From UBA10649 sp963842725 (GTDB lineage: Bacteria > Actinomycetota > Actinomycetes > S36-B12), in NCBI GenBank assembly GCA_963842725.1, contig CAWJHN010000004.1, positions 930,001 through 994,000 on the forward strand: a stretch of DNA of 64,000 nucleotides, written 5' to 3'. Shown here one piece after another: positions 1 through 8,703 of this stretch. The stretch's first letter is position 1, and each line of letters opens with the position of its first letter. Made by a program: the position numbers and the translations under genes. The notes beneath the pieces are model-generated. The model was not told the origin of the DNA and searched no databases. It saw nothing but the letters and a program-made list of their open reading frames with translations.

Positions 1-2
1 CC

Positions 3-794
3 GGCGCCGACGTGGTTCCGCACTGGGACGCCGGTCTGCCCTCGGGCGGTGCAAGGCGGGTCGCCCGGCACGTCGTCAGGCCGCAGGCGGTCTTCTTCCC
101 TGCCTGCGTCACGACCATGTTCGGACCGGACGGTGGTGGATCCGGGGTCTCCGCCGCCTTCCTCGAGCTGTGCGATCGGGCCGGCGTGCCCGTGAAGGTG
201 CCGGACGGCATCGGTGCGATGTGCTGCGGCACGCCGTGGAAGTCCAAGGGGATGGTGCGCGGCCATGACGCCATGCGAGCGGCCCTGGTTCCGTGGCTGC
301 TCGAGGCCACCGATCGCGGACGACTGCCGGTCGTGGTCGACGCGGCCTCGTGCACCGAGGGACTCGAGGCGATGGTCGCAGATGCCGAGCGCGCCCACGG
401 GGCGCGGATCGCGATCATCGACGCGGTCGCCTTCGTCGTGGACTCCGTCCTGCCCTCCCTGCCGGTCGCCTCACGCCTGCCGTCGCTCGTCCTCCACCCC
501 ACCTGCTCGTCCACGCGGCTCGGGCTCAACGACGACCTGCTCAGTCTCGCCCGAGTTGTCGCGGACCAGGTCGTGATCCCTGACGACTGGGGATGCTGTG
601 CCTTCGCGGGCGACCGGGGCATGCTGCATCCGGAGCTGACCGCGTCGGCCACCGCGGCCGAGGCCGCCTCGGTGAGCCGTGGCACCTTCTCCGCTTTCGC
701 GTCCTGCAACCGGACGTGCGAGATCGGGATGAGCCGGGCCACGGGCCAGCCGTACCGCCACCTGCTCGAGATTCTGGCTGAGCGGACGCGCTAG
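3..794 (+). CDS. C-terminal part of FAD/Fe-S oxidoreductase (D-lactate/glycolate dehydrogenase type), 5' truncated
   Basis: The reading frame is open from the window edge, so only the C-terminal ~263 residues are present. It carries two cysteine-rich CCG-type segments: AMCCGTPWKSKG, and later DWGCCAFAGDRG, plus isolated cysteines in FFPACVTTM, HPTCSS and SCNRTC. This pattern is known from the Fe-S/CCG region of FAD-linked D-lactate dehydrogenases and glycolate oxidase GlcF, where it binds Fe-S or heterodisulfide-type centres and passes electrons from 2-hydroxyacid oxidation. The FAD-binding half must lie upstream of the window. The GTG at 12 is an internal codon, not the start. The stop codon abuts the stop of the convergent MFS gene with no spacer. 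Substrate cannot be told from this fragment. Confidence 0.75.
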   Translation, partial: GADVVPHWDAGLPSGGARRVARHVVRPQAVFFPACVTTMFGPDGGGSGVSAAFLELCDRAGVPVKVPDGIGAMCCGTPWKSKGMVRGHDAMRAALVPWLLEATDRGRLPVVVDAASCTEGLEAMVADAERAHGARIAIIDAVAFVVDSVLPSLPVASRLPSLVLHPTCSSTRLGLNDDLLSLARVVADQVVIPDDWGCCAFAGDRGMLHPELTASATAAEAASVSRGTFSAFASCNRTCEIGMSRATGQPYRHLLEILAERTR

Positions 795-2477
795 CTACAC
801 CGGCGTCGGTGTCGTCCCGGACGGCTCCGAAGGCTCCGGCGCGGCGTTCTCGGTCCCAATCTCCGCGAAGATCGCCCGCTCTGCCGCGTGCCTGGGGTAC
901 TTCCACCACACCAGCAGCAGACCGACCACGACCGAGAGCAGCGCGACGCTGATGGCCGCCATCTTTCCCTCCGTGAACGCCTGCTGAGCGGCGGCGATCA
1001 CCTGGGTGGCATCGGCGCCGGGGAGCGTTGCGGCCACTCCCTCCGCGCCCTCGTAGGAGCCGGCGATCTCCTGGGCGGCCCGCTTGCCCAGCTTCTGCGC
1101 CTCGTCGGCGGGCAGGCTCCGGAAGGCCTTGGCGAAGTAGTCGCTGTACGCGATCGCGAGGAGGGTTCCGAGCAGGGCCTGGAAGACCGCCCCGCCGAGG
1201 TCCTTGGTGAGGTCGGCGGAACCGGAGCTCATGCCGGCCTTGCTGATCGGCAGCGACATGCTCAGCGAGCGCATCGCTGCCGTGGAGGCGAAGCCGATGC
1301 CGATGCCGATGAGCACGTATGCCAGTCCGACCCACAGCAGGGAGGCGCCGGGCTGCCACATGACGAGCATCTCGACGAAGCCGGCTGCGATGACCGCGAG
1401 GCCGAGCATGAACGGATGCCGGGTGCCGCGGGCCTCGATGAGGCGTCCGGCGATCACAGCTGCCGGCATCATGCCGAAGGCGAGGCCCAGGGTGATCAGC
1501 ACCGCGGTGAACGGATCCTGACCGAGTACGTTCTGGGTGTACTGCTGTCCGATGAACATCCCGCCGACCAGAGCGCCGAACGCGATGAGGCCGACCACGA
1601 AGGCCACCCAGAAGGTCGGCACGCTCGCCGCCTTGAGGTCGAAGAGCGGGTTGACCGCCCGCCTCTCGCGCAGGACGAACAGGACTCCGCTCCCGAGCGT
1701 CGCGGCGAAGAGCAGGCCGATGACCGGCGTGAATCCCTGGGGAAGCAGGACGATGCCGAGGACGAACGAAGCGATCATCACGACGCTGAGCCCGCCGCCG
1801 GGATGGTCGACCGGCTGGTCGCTCTCGCCGGCTCTCCTGGGCAGCACGATGAAGCCAAGGATGAAGACGACGATCGCGACCGGAACCGTGATCAGGAAGA
1901 CCGAGCCCCACCAGTAGCGCCCCAGCAGCCAGCCGCCCAGGATCGGGCCCAGCACCGACGTTCCCGTGCCGATTCCGGTCCATAGGGCGATGGCCCGGGT
2001 CTTCGCAGCGCCTGACCACAGCGACGAGATCAACGACAATGTCGTCGGGTAGAGCATCCCGCAGGCGATCCCGACCGCGATCTGCGCGGCGATGAGCGTG
2101 ATCGGGGTCTGCGCCCAGGCGGAGAGAAGCGAGAACGGCACGCACAGGGCCGCGCCGAGCAGCAGCAGCCTCTTGCGCCCGTGCCGGTCGCCGATCGCCC
2201 CGAGGTAGAGCACGGTCGCCGCGATGCCCAACTGGTACGCGTCCGTGATGCCGGTCAGCTGGGTGTCCGTGGCGTCGAGCGCCTTCCCGATGGACGGCAG
2301 TGCGACGTTGGAGATCGACGTGTTGATGTTGGCGACGATCGCGCCGGCGATCAGGGTGGCGAGAATGATGCCCGCCTTCGCGGGCCGGCCGTTCCTGGCT
2401 GGCGAGGGGCCGGCCGTGGAGGGCACGTCCGATGCACTGGGTGATGCCACGGCCCGATGCTCCCACGAAGTCCGCAT
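795..2477 (-). CDS. MFS drug/metabolite exporter, DHA2 (14-TM) family
   Basis: A 560-residue membrane protein with about 14 hydrophobic segments. After TM2 it has the loop GAIGDRHGRKRLLLLG, the MFS motif A (GxxxDRxGRrr), and in TM5 a motif-C-like GILGPILGG-type stretch (SVLGPILGGWLLG). Length and topology match the EmrB/QacA DHA2 family of proton-driven exporters in the cytoplasmic membrane. The C-terminal 50 residues are a hydrophilic cytoplasmic tail. The ATG at 2477 lacks a clear ribosome site, so the start is uncertain within the hydrophilic first ~30 residues. No regulator lies next to it. Substrate is unknown. Confidence 0.85.
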   Translation of the reverse strand: MRTSWEHRAVASPSASDVPSTAGPSPARNGRPAKAGIILATLIAGAIVANINTSISNVALPSIGKALDATDTQLTGITDAYQLGIAATVLYLGAIGDRHGRKRLLLLGAALCVPFSLLSAWAQTPITLIAAQIAVGIACGMLYPTTLSLISSLWSGAAKTRAIALWTGIGTGTSVLGPILGGWLLGRYWWGSVFLITVPVAIVVFILGFIVLPRRAGESDQPVDHPGGGLSVVMIASFVLGIVLLPQGFTPVIGLLFAATLGSGVLFVLRERRAVNPLFDLKAASVPTFWVAFVVGLIAFGALVGGMFIGQQYTQNVLGQDPFTAVLITLGLAFGMMPAAVIAGRLIEARGTRHPFMLGLAVIAAGFVEMLVMWQPGASLLWVGLAYVLIGIGIGFASTAAMRSLSMSLPISKAGMSSGSADLTKDLGGAVFQALLGTLLAIAYSDYFAKAFRSLPADEAQKLGKRAAQEIAGSYEGAEGVAATLPGADATQVIAAAQQAFTEGKMAAISVALLSVVVGLLLVWWKYPRHAAERAIFAEIGTENAAPEPSEPSGTTPTPV

Positions 2478-2519
2478 CGAAACGGGCCTACCCGACCGGG
2501 GCGGTGCCGCGTGGTGCCG

Positions 2520-4904
2520 TCAGGCGAAACCGCCCTCCGAGGGTGACTGGTCGCCGGCCCAGGGATCGCCGTGGATCGACGTGTCGAAGGCGCGCAGGGG
2601 ATGTCGGGCGGGATCGAGCGGGCCGGCATCCCACGGCTCGAACGCGTTTCGCACGTTGGCGAGCGGCGAGTCGTTGAGGGTCGGAAAGTGGCGCAGGAGC
2701 ACGGACTTCATCGACGAGGAGTCGATCCAGTCCAGCCCCTCCCGGGTGTACACCTCCTCGCGGAAGTCGTCCGTGAAGAAGCGATCTCCGAGCAGCCGCC
2801 AGCTGGCGTTGAGGATGAACACCTGGAAGAGGGTCTCGCCGAATCCGAATCCATCAGGACGATGCCCCTCGCAGAGCGTGCCGACGAGAAGGTCCATGTC
2901 GTCGATCCGATCCCGGCCGTCCGAGTACTGGCCGTAGAGGGAGCGCAGCGTCACGGCGACGTCGGGGTCGTCGACCAGTTCGTCGAAGCCCGGCACCCGG
3001 TGGAGCCCGAGCTCCTTGCGGAGCTGGTTGTACGGGGGGATCCCACGCTCGCGATCTCGGAACAGGTCGAGCGCGCCGAGGTCGATGATTGGCTGACCGG
3101 GCAGGCTCATGTCGAGGAGGGCGGCGGGGTAGTTGTTGGGCACGAGCGCGCCCGGGCTCTGCCGGCCGAGCGAGTGCGCAATGGTCTCGATGCCGTGCTC
3201 CCGGATGAGCACCGGGGATGCGGTGTGGCGCGACAGGAGCAGGGGGATGCGCGCGATCGGCTCGTCGACTCCGACGGGTGAGATCTCGATCTCGTCGGGC
3301 AGCAGGGAGTGCAGGCGGTAGACGGCCGTGAACTCCTCGCTGAGGCCGTATTTCGCGAAGTCCGCCTGGGGGTTCCCGACGATGCCACCGAGCTCGCGGT
3401 TGCGGATGGGGATGTCCTCGAGGGCCTTCCTGCGCTCGCCGCCGAAGACTGCGGTGAGGGCGCCGTACCAGTTCGCGTGCATGCCCTCGACGAGCGTCTG
3501 GTTGGGCAGGATCGCGGGTGTCCACTCGATGGTGTGGATCTTGGCCATGACGGCGGCGTTGACCAGCCGGGCGGTCTGGAACAGCTCCTCGTCGCCCCAT
3601 GTCGGGTAGGCGGCCGCCAGGCGGTCGCAGATGGCGTTGTGCTCGCGCACGAACAACGTGTGGATGACGCCCATGGCCACCCACCAGTTGCGGACGAACC
3701 CGGTGCGCTCGGTGCCGACCTCCTCGTCGACCGGGAGCAGTCCGTCGTCTGTCACCATCAGGTACCCGCGCTCGAAGGCCCGCAGCCGGTGCTGAGTCTG
3801 CACGTCACTGCCGTAGATCTGCGATGCGTCCCACCAGTGAGTGACCTCGTTGAGGTGCGTCGGCGGCATCGAGGCCTCGTATGGCTGCCGGGTCGGATCG
3901 TCCGGCGTCTGGCGCACGGTGAGTGCGTCGACTCCGTAGGCGCGCAGCGGGTCGTCGTCCGCGAGCGGTATCCGCCCGGTCCGGCTGTCGGAACCGGTGC
4001 CGTGGCTCACCCAGTCATGCGTCATGAACTGGATCCAGACCGCTGCCCAGAGGTTCAGGAACGGGACCAGGGTGCGTTCGCCGCGCGGCGCGAAGACCGC
4101 ACGGCTGATCTCGCGCACGCTCACGGGGTCGCCTGCCGGGTCCCGACGCGGATGCACTGCGTCGAGCCCGATGTCCGCGCCCACGTTCCGGAAGAACCGA
4201 GTGCCGACCGCACCGACCATCGGGTCGTACTGTCCGTCGGCGTCCGTGCGCAGGTCGTTCCAGCTGCCGTCGGCGGTTCGCCAGCGACGAACCCACGGGG
4301 GTGGCTGCCCGGGATCCTGCACGAAGGCCGTCCGGGCCGACGCTGGGTACGGCCGAACGAGGTTGTGCGCGAACAGCTGCTCTCGGACGTAGGCCAGCTT
4401 GAGCACCCGCGCGACGACGCCCAGCTCGCCCGGCAGCGCCTTCCCGGAGGTGTGCCAGTTGGTCCAGACGTCGTCATTGGTGCCGCTGCGACCGGCCGCG
4501 GCCGTGAGCGCCTCGAAGACCACCGAGCCCACGGCTCCGGCCACCGCGCCAAGGTCGGTCCGGGCCCGGTGCGCAACCGACTCGAGCGGGCTCCGACGCG
4601 GGGCCAGATCGGGTGGCACGACATCGATGCGGGGCAGATCCGGACCGGTCGTGAGGCGTTCGGGGGACAGCAGGCGCGCGTGCACGATGTCCTGCGCCTC
4701 CTGACCGCCCATTCCGGTCACGACACCGGCGGCGGCCCGCTGCAGCTTCCGTGTCGCCACGTCGCGCTCGCCGGGGTCCGAGGCCGCCTGCACGGCCGTG
4801 CGGTAGGACGCCTCTGCCCGCTCATAGTCCCCGGAACGGAAGTACGCATCGCCCTGGCGAGCAGGGGATCGGCCGACGTCGCCTGCTGCGTTCGGGTCGT
4901 CCAT
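2520..4904 (-). CDS. Haem fatty-acid alpha-dioxygenase-like protein (animal peroxidase/cyclooxygenase fold) with N-terminal TPR-like region
   Basis: About 794 residues. Residues ~10-55 look like a tetratricopeptide hairpin (ARQGDAYFRSGDYERAEASY). The rest matches the animal haem peroxidase superfamily and best resembles fatty-acid alpha-dioxygenases: distal haem histidine H296 in FMTHDWVSH, the THWWDASQIYGS motif, and AVYRLHSLLPDE, where Y529 is at the position of the radical tyrosine and H532 is the proximal ligand with the Tyr-x2-His spacing of alpha-DOX and cyclooxygenase. Known family members use a tyrosyl radical to insert O2 at C2 of fatty acids; this activity is inferred here. No signal peptide is seen. 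I chose ATG 4904; GTG 4913 and an in-frame ATG at 5018 are possible, but the latter would run through the putative promoter. It diverges from the lipoxygenase gene. Confidence 0.85.
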   Translation of the reverse strand: MDDPNAAGDVGRSPARQGDAYFRSGDYERAEASYRTAVQAASDPGERDVATRKLQRAAAGVVTGMGGQEAQDIVHARLLSPERLTTGPDLPRIDVVPPDLAPRRSPLESVAHRARTDLGAVAGAVGSVVFEALTAAAGRSGTNDDVWTNWHTSGKALPGELGVVARVLKLAYVREQLFAHNLVRPYPASARTAFVQDPGQPPPWVRRWRTADGSWNDLRTDADGQYDPMVGAVGTRFFRNVGADIGLDAVHPRRDPAGDPVSVREISRAVFAPRGERTLVPFLNLWAAVWIQFMTHDWVSHGTGSDSRTGRIPLADDDPLRAYGVDALTVRQTPDDPTRQPYEASMPPTHLNEVTHWWDASQIYGSDVQTQHRLRAFERGYLMVTDDGLLPVDEEVGTERTGFVRNWWVAMGVIHTLFVREHNAICDRLAAAYPTWGDEELFQTARLVNAAVMAKIHTIEWTPAILPNQTLVEGMHANWYGALTAVFGGERRKALEDIPIRNRELGGIVGNPQADFAKYGLSEEFTAVYRLHSLLPDEIEISPVGVDEPIARIPLLLSRHTASPVLIREHGIETIAHSLGRQSPGALVPNNYPAALLDMSLPGQPIIDLGALDLFRDRERGIPPYNQLRKELGLHRVPGFDELVDDPDVAVTLRSLYGQYSDGRDRIDDMDLLVGTLCEGHRPDGFGFGETLFQVFILNASWRLLGDRFFTDDFREEVYTREGLDWIDSSSMKSVLLRHFPTLNDSPLANVRNAFEPWDAGPLDPARHPLRAFDTSIHGDPWAGDQSPSEGGFA

Positions 4905-4954
4905 CGGGTCCACGGAGGGGGTCAACGCAGGCTCCTGTCCTGGGCGATATGCGC

Positions 4955-4981
4955 AATCTATCCGATCTGCCAACCAGTCAA
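4955..4981 (-). promoter_or_regulatory. Candidate promoter for the alpha-dioxygenase-like gene
   Basis: On the minus strand, TTGACT (4976-4981) is followed after 15 bp by TAGATT (4955-4960), in the only AT-richer patch of the 178-bp region shared by the divergent alpha-dioxygenase-like and lipoxygenase genes. The spacer is short for a housekeeping promoter, so this is tentative. No matching pair was found on the plus strand for the lipoxygenase. Confidence 0.35.
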
Positions 4982-5082
4982 AAGAGGACAAATCACGTGG
5001 GTGGCACCTTGCGCGCACTCGGACTCGGGCGTACGGTCACCGCATCGAGCGTCGGTTCGACTGTCATCCGGGGAGCCGTCCC

Positions 5083-6615
5083 GTGCTGGACACCCTGCGT
5101 TTCTCGGCCTATCAGGCGTCCATGTCGCTGCTGACCCTGGTGTCGTTCCGAACCCAGCAGGTGTCCGCGCTCGGCCTTCCGTCCGCAGATCCGGTGTCGG
5201 GCCGTCCGTATGGCGAGTCGTTCCCGATGCTGCCGCTCGACGGGCTGCTGGACCCGACGGACCTTCCGGCCGACGAGGCCGGGCGACTGCGCCGGATCGA
5301 GGTCTCGACGAGGGCTCTGGACCTGGTTCGCCGCTTGGCGCCCGAGCGCACTCGACCGGTCCCCGGCGCGTCGTCCGACTTCCTTCGCGACGTTTACCCG
5401 CGGTTGCTGCGGCAGGCGTGGCCGAAGCCGCCAGCCGTACCGCCGAGCCTGACCGCCGACCCGGTCCGAGGCGTCCCCGACACCCTGGCGGTCCTGGCCG
5501 TCGAGGGTCCGTTCGCCTCCTGCCTTCAGGCGAGTCCTCGGCATGGCGGCTTCATGATCGATCTCGACTGGATGCTCGGATACCCAGCACGCCCGGGGCT
5601 GCTCGCGCCGGGTGGCGTGGCGCACTTCTCCGTCGTCGACGGGGCGCTGCGAACGACCGGGCTCAGCCGCGGTGGCGATGACGTGCCGTTGTCCTCCTGG
5701 CGGGGACGCCAGATCGAGCGTGACGCGATGCTCGCCGGCATGAACGAGGACCTGACGACGTTCCGGCACAACGTCCTCGTCCACCTCGCCACGCTCACCC
5801 CGTTCGCCATCGCGTCGGTGAACCGGCTCGAGTCCGACCACCCGGTGCGCCGGCTGCTCCACCACTGCTTCCACACGGTGCTCGTCGGCAACCATGAGCT
5901 CGCGTCGTTCCAGTTGAGCGGTCCGTCGGCCTTCGGGGCCACGATCTTCTCCCACGACCACGTCCAGATCGCCCGCATGGCCGCTGATCGCCTCTCGCGG
6001 TACGACTTCTGGGACTTCGAGCCCGACGCGCACTTCGCCGCGCGTGGCACCGCCCAGACGCCGTTCCCCTACCCCTACCGCGACAACGTCCTCGAGCTGT
6101 GGGCCGCGACTCTCGACTACGCACGCCGCTACCTGGCGCTCTACTTCGACGAACCCGGGGTCAGGTCCGACCCGCAGGTCCGCGCGTGGCTCGATGACCT
6201 GAACCGCCTGCTGCCTGCGCCCCTCGGGACGCCGGCGGATCTGTCCGTCGAGTGGCTCGCCCGGCTGTGCGCGACCCTGATCCACGTCTCGACCGTCGAG
6301 CACGACGTGCTGAACAACGTCGCCTGGGACTACTCGACCCTGGGCTGGCTGGTGCCCACGGTCGCCCCGGTCACGGGGGAGCGCATGGACAGGCGCCGGG
6401 CGTTCGACCTGATCGCGACGCTCATCGTCACCTGGAAGCCGTACGCGATGCTGCTGTCCGCGGATGTGCCCTCGCTCGCTCTGGATGCCGCCGGCCGCGC
6501 CGTCATGAGCGAGTGGATCGCCGACCTCGCACGCATCCAGCGCGACATGCTCCGACGCGGATGGGACCGGTCCCTGTCCTACCCGGCGAACCTGAACGTC
6601 AGCATCTCCAACTGA
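5083..6615 (+). CDS. Lipoxygenase (non-haem iron or manganese), no PLAT domain
   Basis: 510 residues, shorter than plant enzymes because there is no N-terminal PLAT domain. Four of the five classical metal ligands are visible: H229 and H234 in RHNVLVH (His-x4-His), then H407 and N411 in EHDVLN (His-x3-Asn). The stretch NRLESDHPVRRLL matches the conserved lipoxygenase ...HPI-KLL helix. Lipoxygenases insert O2 into polyunsaturated fatty acids to give hydroperoxides. The fifth ligand is normally the carboxylate of a C-terminal Ile; here the chain ends NVSISN, so the Ile (I508) is followed by Ser-Asn. The GTG start has GGGGAG 8 bases upstream. It is divergent from the cyclooxygenase-fold gene, which suggests joint oxylipin metabolism. 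No signal peptide. Confidence 0.88.
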   Translation: MLDTLRFSAYQASMSLLTLVSFRTQQVSALGLPSADPVSGRPYGESFPMLPLDGLLDPTDLPADEAGRLRRIEVSTRALDLVRRLAPERTRPVPGASSDFLRDVYPRLLRQAWPKPPAVPPSLTADPVRGVPDTLAVLAVEGPFASCLQASPRHGGFMIDLDWMLGYPARPGLLAPGGVAHFSVVDGALRTTGLSRGGDDVPLSSWRGRQIERDAMLAGMNEDLTTFRHNVLVHLATLTPFAIASVNRLESDHPVRRLLHHCFHTVLVGNHELASFQLSGPSAFGATIFSHDHVQIARMAADRLSRYDFWDFEPDAHFAARGTAQTPFPYPYRDNVLELWAATLDYARRYLALYFDEPGVRSDPQVRAWLDDLNRLLPAPLGTPADLSVEWLARLCATLIHVSTVEHDVLNNVAWDYSTLGWLVPTVAPVTGERMDRRRAFDLIATLIVTWKPYAMLLSADVPSLALDAAGRAVMSEWIADLARIQRDMLRRGWDRSLSYPANLNVSISN

Positions 6616-6728
6616 TCGGCCGGATAGAGCCGGCCATATCCACGCGTGGCCGCACGATCCGGCCCGCCGGCGGCCGAAACCATGGGTGAAGGGGGTCCGG
6701 GCTGCCGGCAACGGTCGGGAACACGCTG

Positions 6729-7469
6729 ATGAGGACGCTCCGAAGGGCGGCAGCAGCGGCTGGAGTCGCCGCGCTGATCGCGGTCGCCGGGGCGAGTTCC
6801 GCGTCGGCGGACGGCATCAACATCTTCGCCGGAGACCCGGCCATGGCCTGGCATGGCGGCTGCTCCTCCGGCTACAGCCTGGACGCGCGCACCGAGAGCG
6901 ACTACGCGCTCGCTGTCGCGGATGGGCTGGCCCACGTGACCTCCGTGACCGGCATCGCATTCACCCGCGTTCCCCTGGACGACCCGAGCGCGGCCATCCG
7001 CTACGTCGTGGACGACGACCTGCCGGCCGGCGTATCGGGATGGGGCAGCACGTCGGGTGACGTGCGCCTGGCACCGGCCGCCGCGCTGCCCGACTGGCGC
7101 GACCCGGTGGTCAACGCCTATATCCGCGAGGCCCTCGTCATCCACGAGTCACTGCACGTGCTCGGAATGGACCACGACGTCGACCGGGGCGCCTCGGAAC
7201 CCGACGAGATCATGCACGCGATGCTCCCGATCGGCCCGATCGCCTTCGGTCCCGGCGACCTCGCCGGCATGGGCTACATCCGAGAGCTCAACGGCTGCGC
7301 GGCGTCGACGACGCCCATGACGCCCGATCCGCCGGCAGCCGGGATCCCCGAGGCCCCGATCGTGGTGGGCGCGCCGCCCACCCGGCGCCCCGACACCAGG
7401 AGGCACTGTCGCGTGGTCCACCACCAGGCCTACGACGCGGCCGACCGCCGGTGCGTGAAGGCCCGCTGA
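6729..7469 (+). CDS. Secreted metzincin-type zinc metalloprotease
   Basis: 246 residues with a clear signal peptide (basic MRTLRR, hydrophobic core, ASSASA cleavage region near residue 28). The zinc site is complete: H139, E140, H143 and H149 in HESLHVLGMDHD, followed by a candidate Met-turn at M162 (DEIMHAM), the layout of metzincins. An extracellular peptidase is the likely role. The C-terminal ~60 residues are proline-rich with two cysteines (HCRVVH, RRCVK) and may be an exported tail or a small disulfide. It lies 113 bp downstream of the lipoxygenase gene on the same strand, with no clear terminator between, so co-expression is possible. It is convergent with the flavin monooxygenase gene (4-bp gap). 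The exact metzincin family is not recognised. Confidence 0.75.
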   Translation: MRTLRRAAAAAGVAALIAVAGASSASADGINIFAGDPAMAWHGGCSSGYSLDARTESDYALAVADGLAHVTSVTGIAFTRVPLDDPSAAIRYVVDDDLPAGVSGWGSTSGDVRLAPAAALPDWRDPVVNAYIREALVIHESLHVLGMDHDVDRGASEPDEIMHAMLPIGPIAFGPGDLAGMGYIRELNGCAASTTPMTPDPPAAGIPEAPIVVGAPPTRRPDTRRHCRVVHHQAYDAADRRCVKAR

Positions 7470-7473
7470 GGGG

Positions 7474-8595
7474 TCACGGTTCCCGCTGGGCTGCGATCGT
7501 CATCGCGATTCGCCGAGCCTCGATGCCGATCTCGCGGAGCATCCCGGTGGGTGACACGTAGTACCCGCAGAAGTGCAACCCGGGAACGGACGACGGCCGA
7601 CCCGAGACGAGCGGAGTGCCGTCGGCGTCCGTGGCGGCGGGCTCGTCGAGGAACTCGTCGACCCGGGCGCGGTAGCCGGTGGCCGCGATGATCGCGTCGA
7701 CCTCGATCTCGGAGCCGTCCGCGAACACCACCCCGCGCTCGGTCAGTCGGTCCACGCCGGGATGCACCTCGATGCGGCCGGACTTGATGAGGTCGATGGT
7801 GCCGATGTCGATCAGGGGGATGCGCCGGTCCCTCGTGATCTGCGTCGCCGGACCGTACGGGAGCCTGCGGAGGCCGTAGCGCGTGACGTCGCCGATCGCG
7901 AAGCGGAGGATCGGCGCGTTGAGCGCGTCCGCGACGGCCGCCGGGATCCGGCTCTGGGCGATCCCGATGGACAGGATCGGCACGCCGAGGACCTCGCGCG
8001 GGATCACGTTGACCGGACTGCGCACGGCGAGTCCGGGGCGTGCGCCGCACTCGACGAGGTCGATCGCGATCTCGCCGCCGGAGTTGCCGAAGCCCACGAC
8101 GAGGACCCGCTTGCCGGTGAAGCGCCGACCGTTCACGTACCCGGAGCTGTGCAGCACCTCGCCCCGGTAGGACTCGCGTCCGGGCCAGTCCGGCATGAAC
8201 GGCACACGCGTCCTGCCGGTCGCGACGACGAGGTCCGTGCCCTCGTACCGGTTCGCGGCGGCGTCGACCTGCCATCCGCCGTCGATGCGCCGGGCCGACG
8301 TCACGTCCTGCCCGAGGCGGACGTCGAGTCGGAAGCGTGTCGCGTAGGCCTCGAGATACGCCACGAGCTGGTCACGCGACACATATCGCGGGTATGCCTC
8401 GGGCATCGGCACGAACGGCAGTGCGGAGTGACGCGCATCGGTGTGCAGGTGCAGGCGGTCGTAGTGACGCCGCCACGAATCGGCCACCTGGTCCGCGCGC
8501 TCGAGCAGCACGGCGGGGACGCCGGCCCGACTCAGGCAGGCCCCCACCGCGAGCCCCGCGGGGCCGGCGCCGATGACGATGGCAGTGCGCGCCAC
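7474..8595 (-). CDS. Flavin-containing monooxygenase (FMO/YUCCA-like), FAD/NADPH dependent
   Basis: 373 residues. The N-terminus has the FAD Rossmann motif IGAGPAGLAVG (residues ~7-17), the middle has an FMO-type fingerprint RGEVLHSSGY and a second nucleotide-binding motif VVGFGNSGGE for NADPH, and the C-terminal part has AIIAATGYR (the FMO ATGY motif). Such enzymes use NADPH and O2 to oxygenate N, S or carbonyl carbons, or act on indolic and fatty substrates; the substrate here is unknown. The GTG start is preceded by GAGGGAGGG. Divergent from the HEVTH protease gene across a 108-bp region that holds a perfect inverted repeat (8625-8648). Confidence 0.8.
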   Translation of the reverse strand: MARTAIVIGAGPAGLAVGACLSRAGVPAVLLERADQVADSWRRHYDRLHLHTDARHSALPFVPMPEAYPRYVSRDQLVAYLEAYATRFRLDVRLGQDVTSARRIDGGWQVDAAANRYEGTDLVVATGRTRVPFMPDWPGRESYRGEVLHSSGYVNGRRFTGKRVLVVGFGNSGGEIAIDLVECGARPGLAVRSPVNVIPREVLGVPILSIGIAQSRIPAAVADALNAPILRFAIGDVTRYGLRRLPYGPATQITRDRRIPLIDIGTIDLIKSGRIEVHPGVDRLTERGVVFADGSEIEVDAIIAATGYRARVDEFLDEPAATDADGTPLVSGRPSSVPGLHFCGYYVSPTGMLREIGIEARRIAMTIAAQREP

Positions 8596-8624
8596 GCGCG
8601 GCCCTCCCTCGCCGTCGACCGGTC

Positions 8625-8648
8625 GTTGACACGCATATGGGTGTCAAC
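8625..8648. promoter_or_regulatory. Inverted repeat GTTGACAC-N8-GTGTCAAC, candidate operator
   Basis: Perfect 8-bp arms with an 8-bp spacer (GCATATGG) between the divergent flavin monooxygenase and HEVTH protease genes. Each arm contains TTGACA, a consensus -35 hexamer, on opposite strands, so a dimeric regulator bound here would cover both possible promoters. The regulator is not identifiable. Confidence 0.5.
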
Positions 8649-8703
8649 CACACTGATCCTCGCATTGGTCCGGGGGGATCTGGGGGCGAAGGGAGATTCG
8701 CCC

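Noticed and set aside
3309..5681. Long plus-strand frame (790 codons) over the alpha-dioxygenase-like gene
   Set aside because: Antisense shadow in GC-rich DNA; repetitive basic/acidic composition, no motif, and the opposite strand has all catalytic residues.
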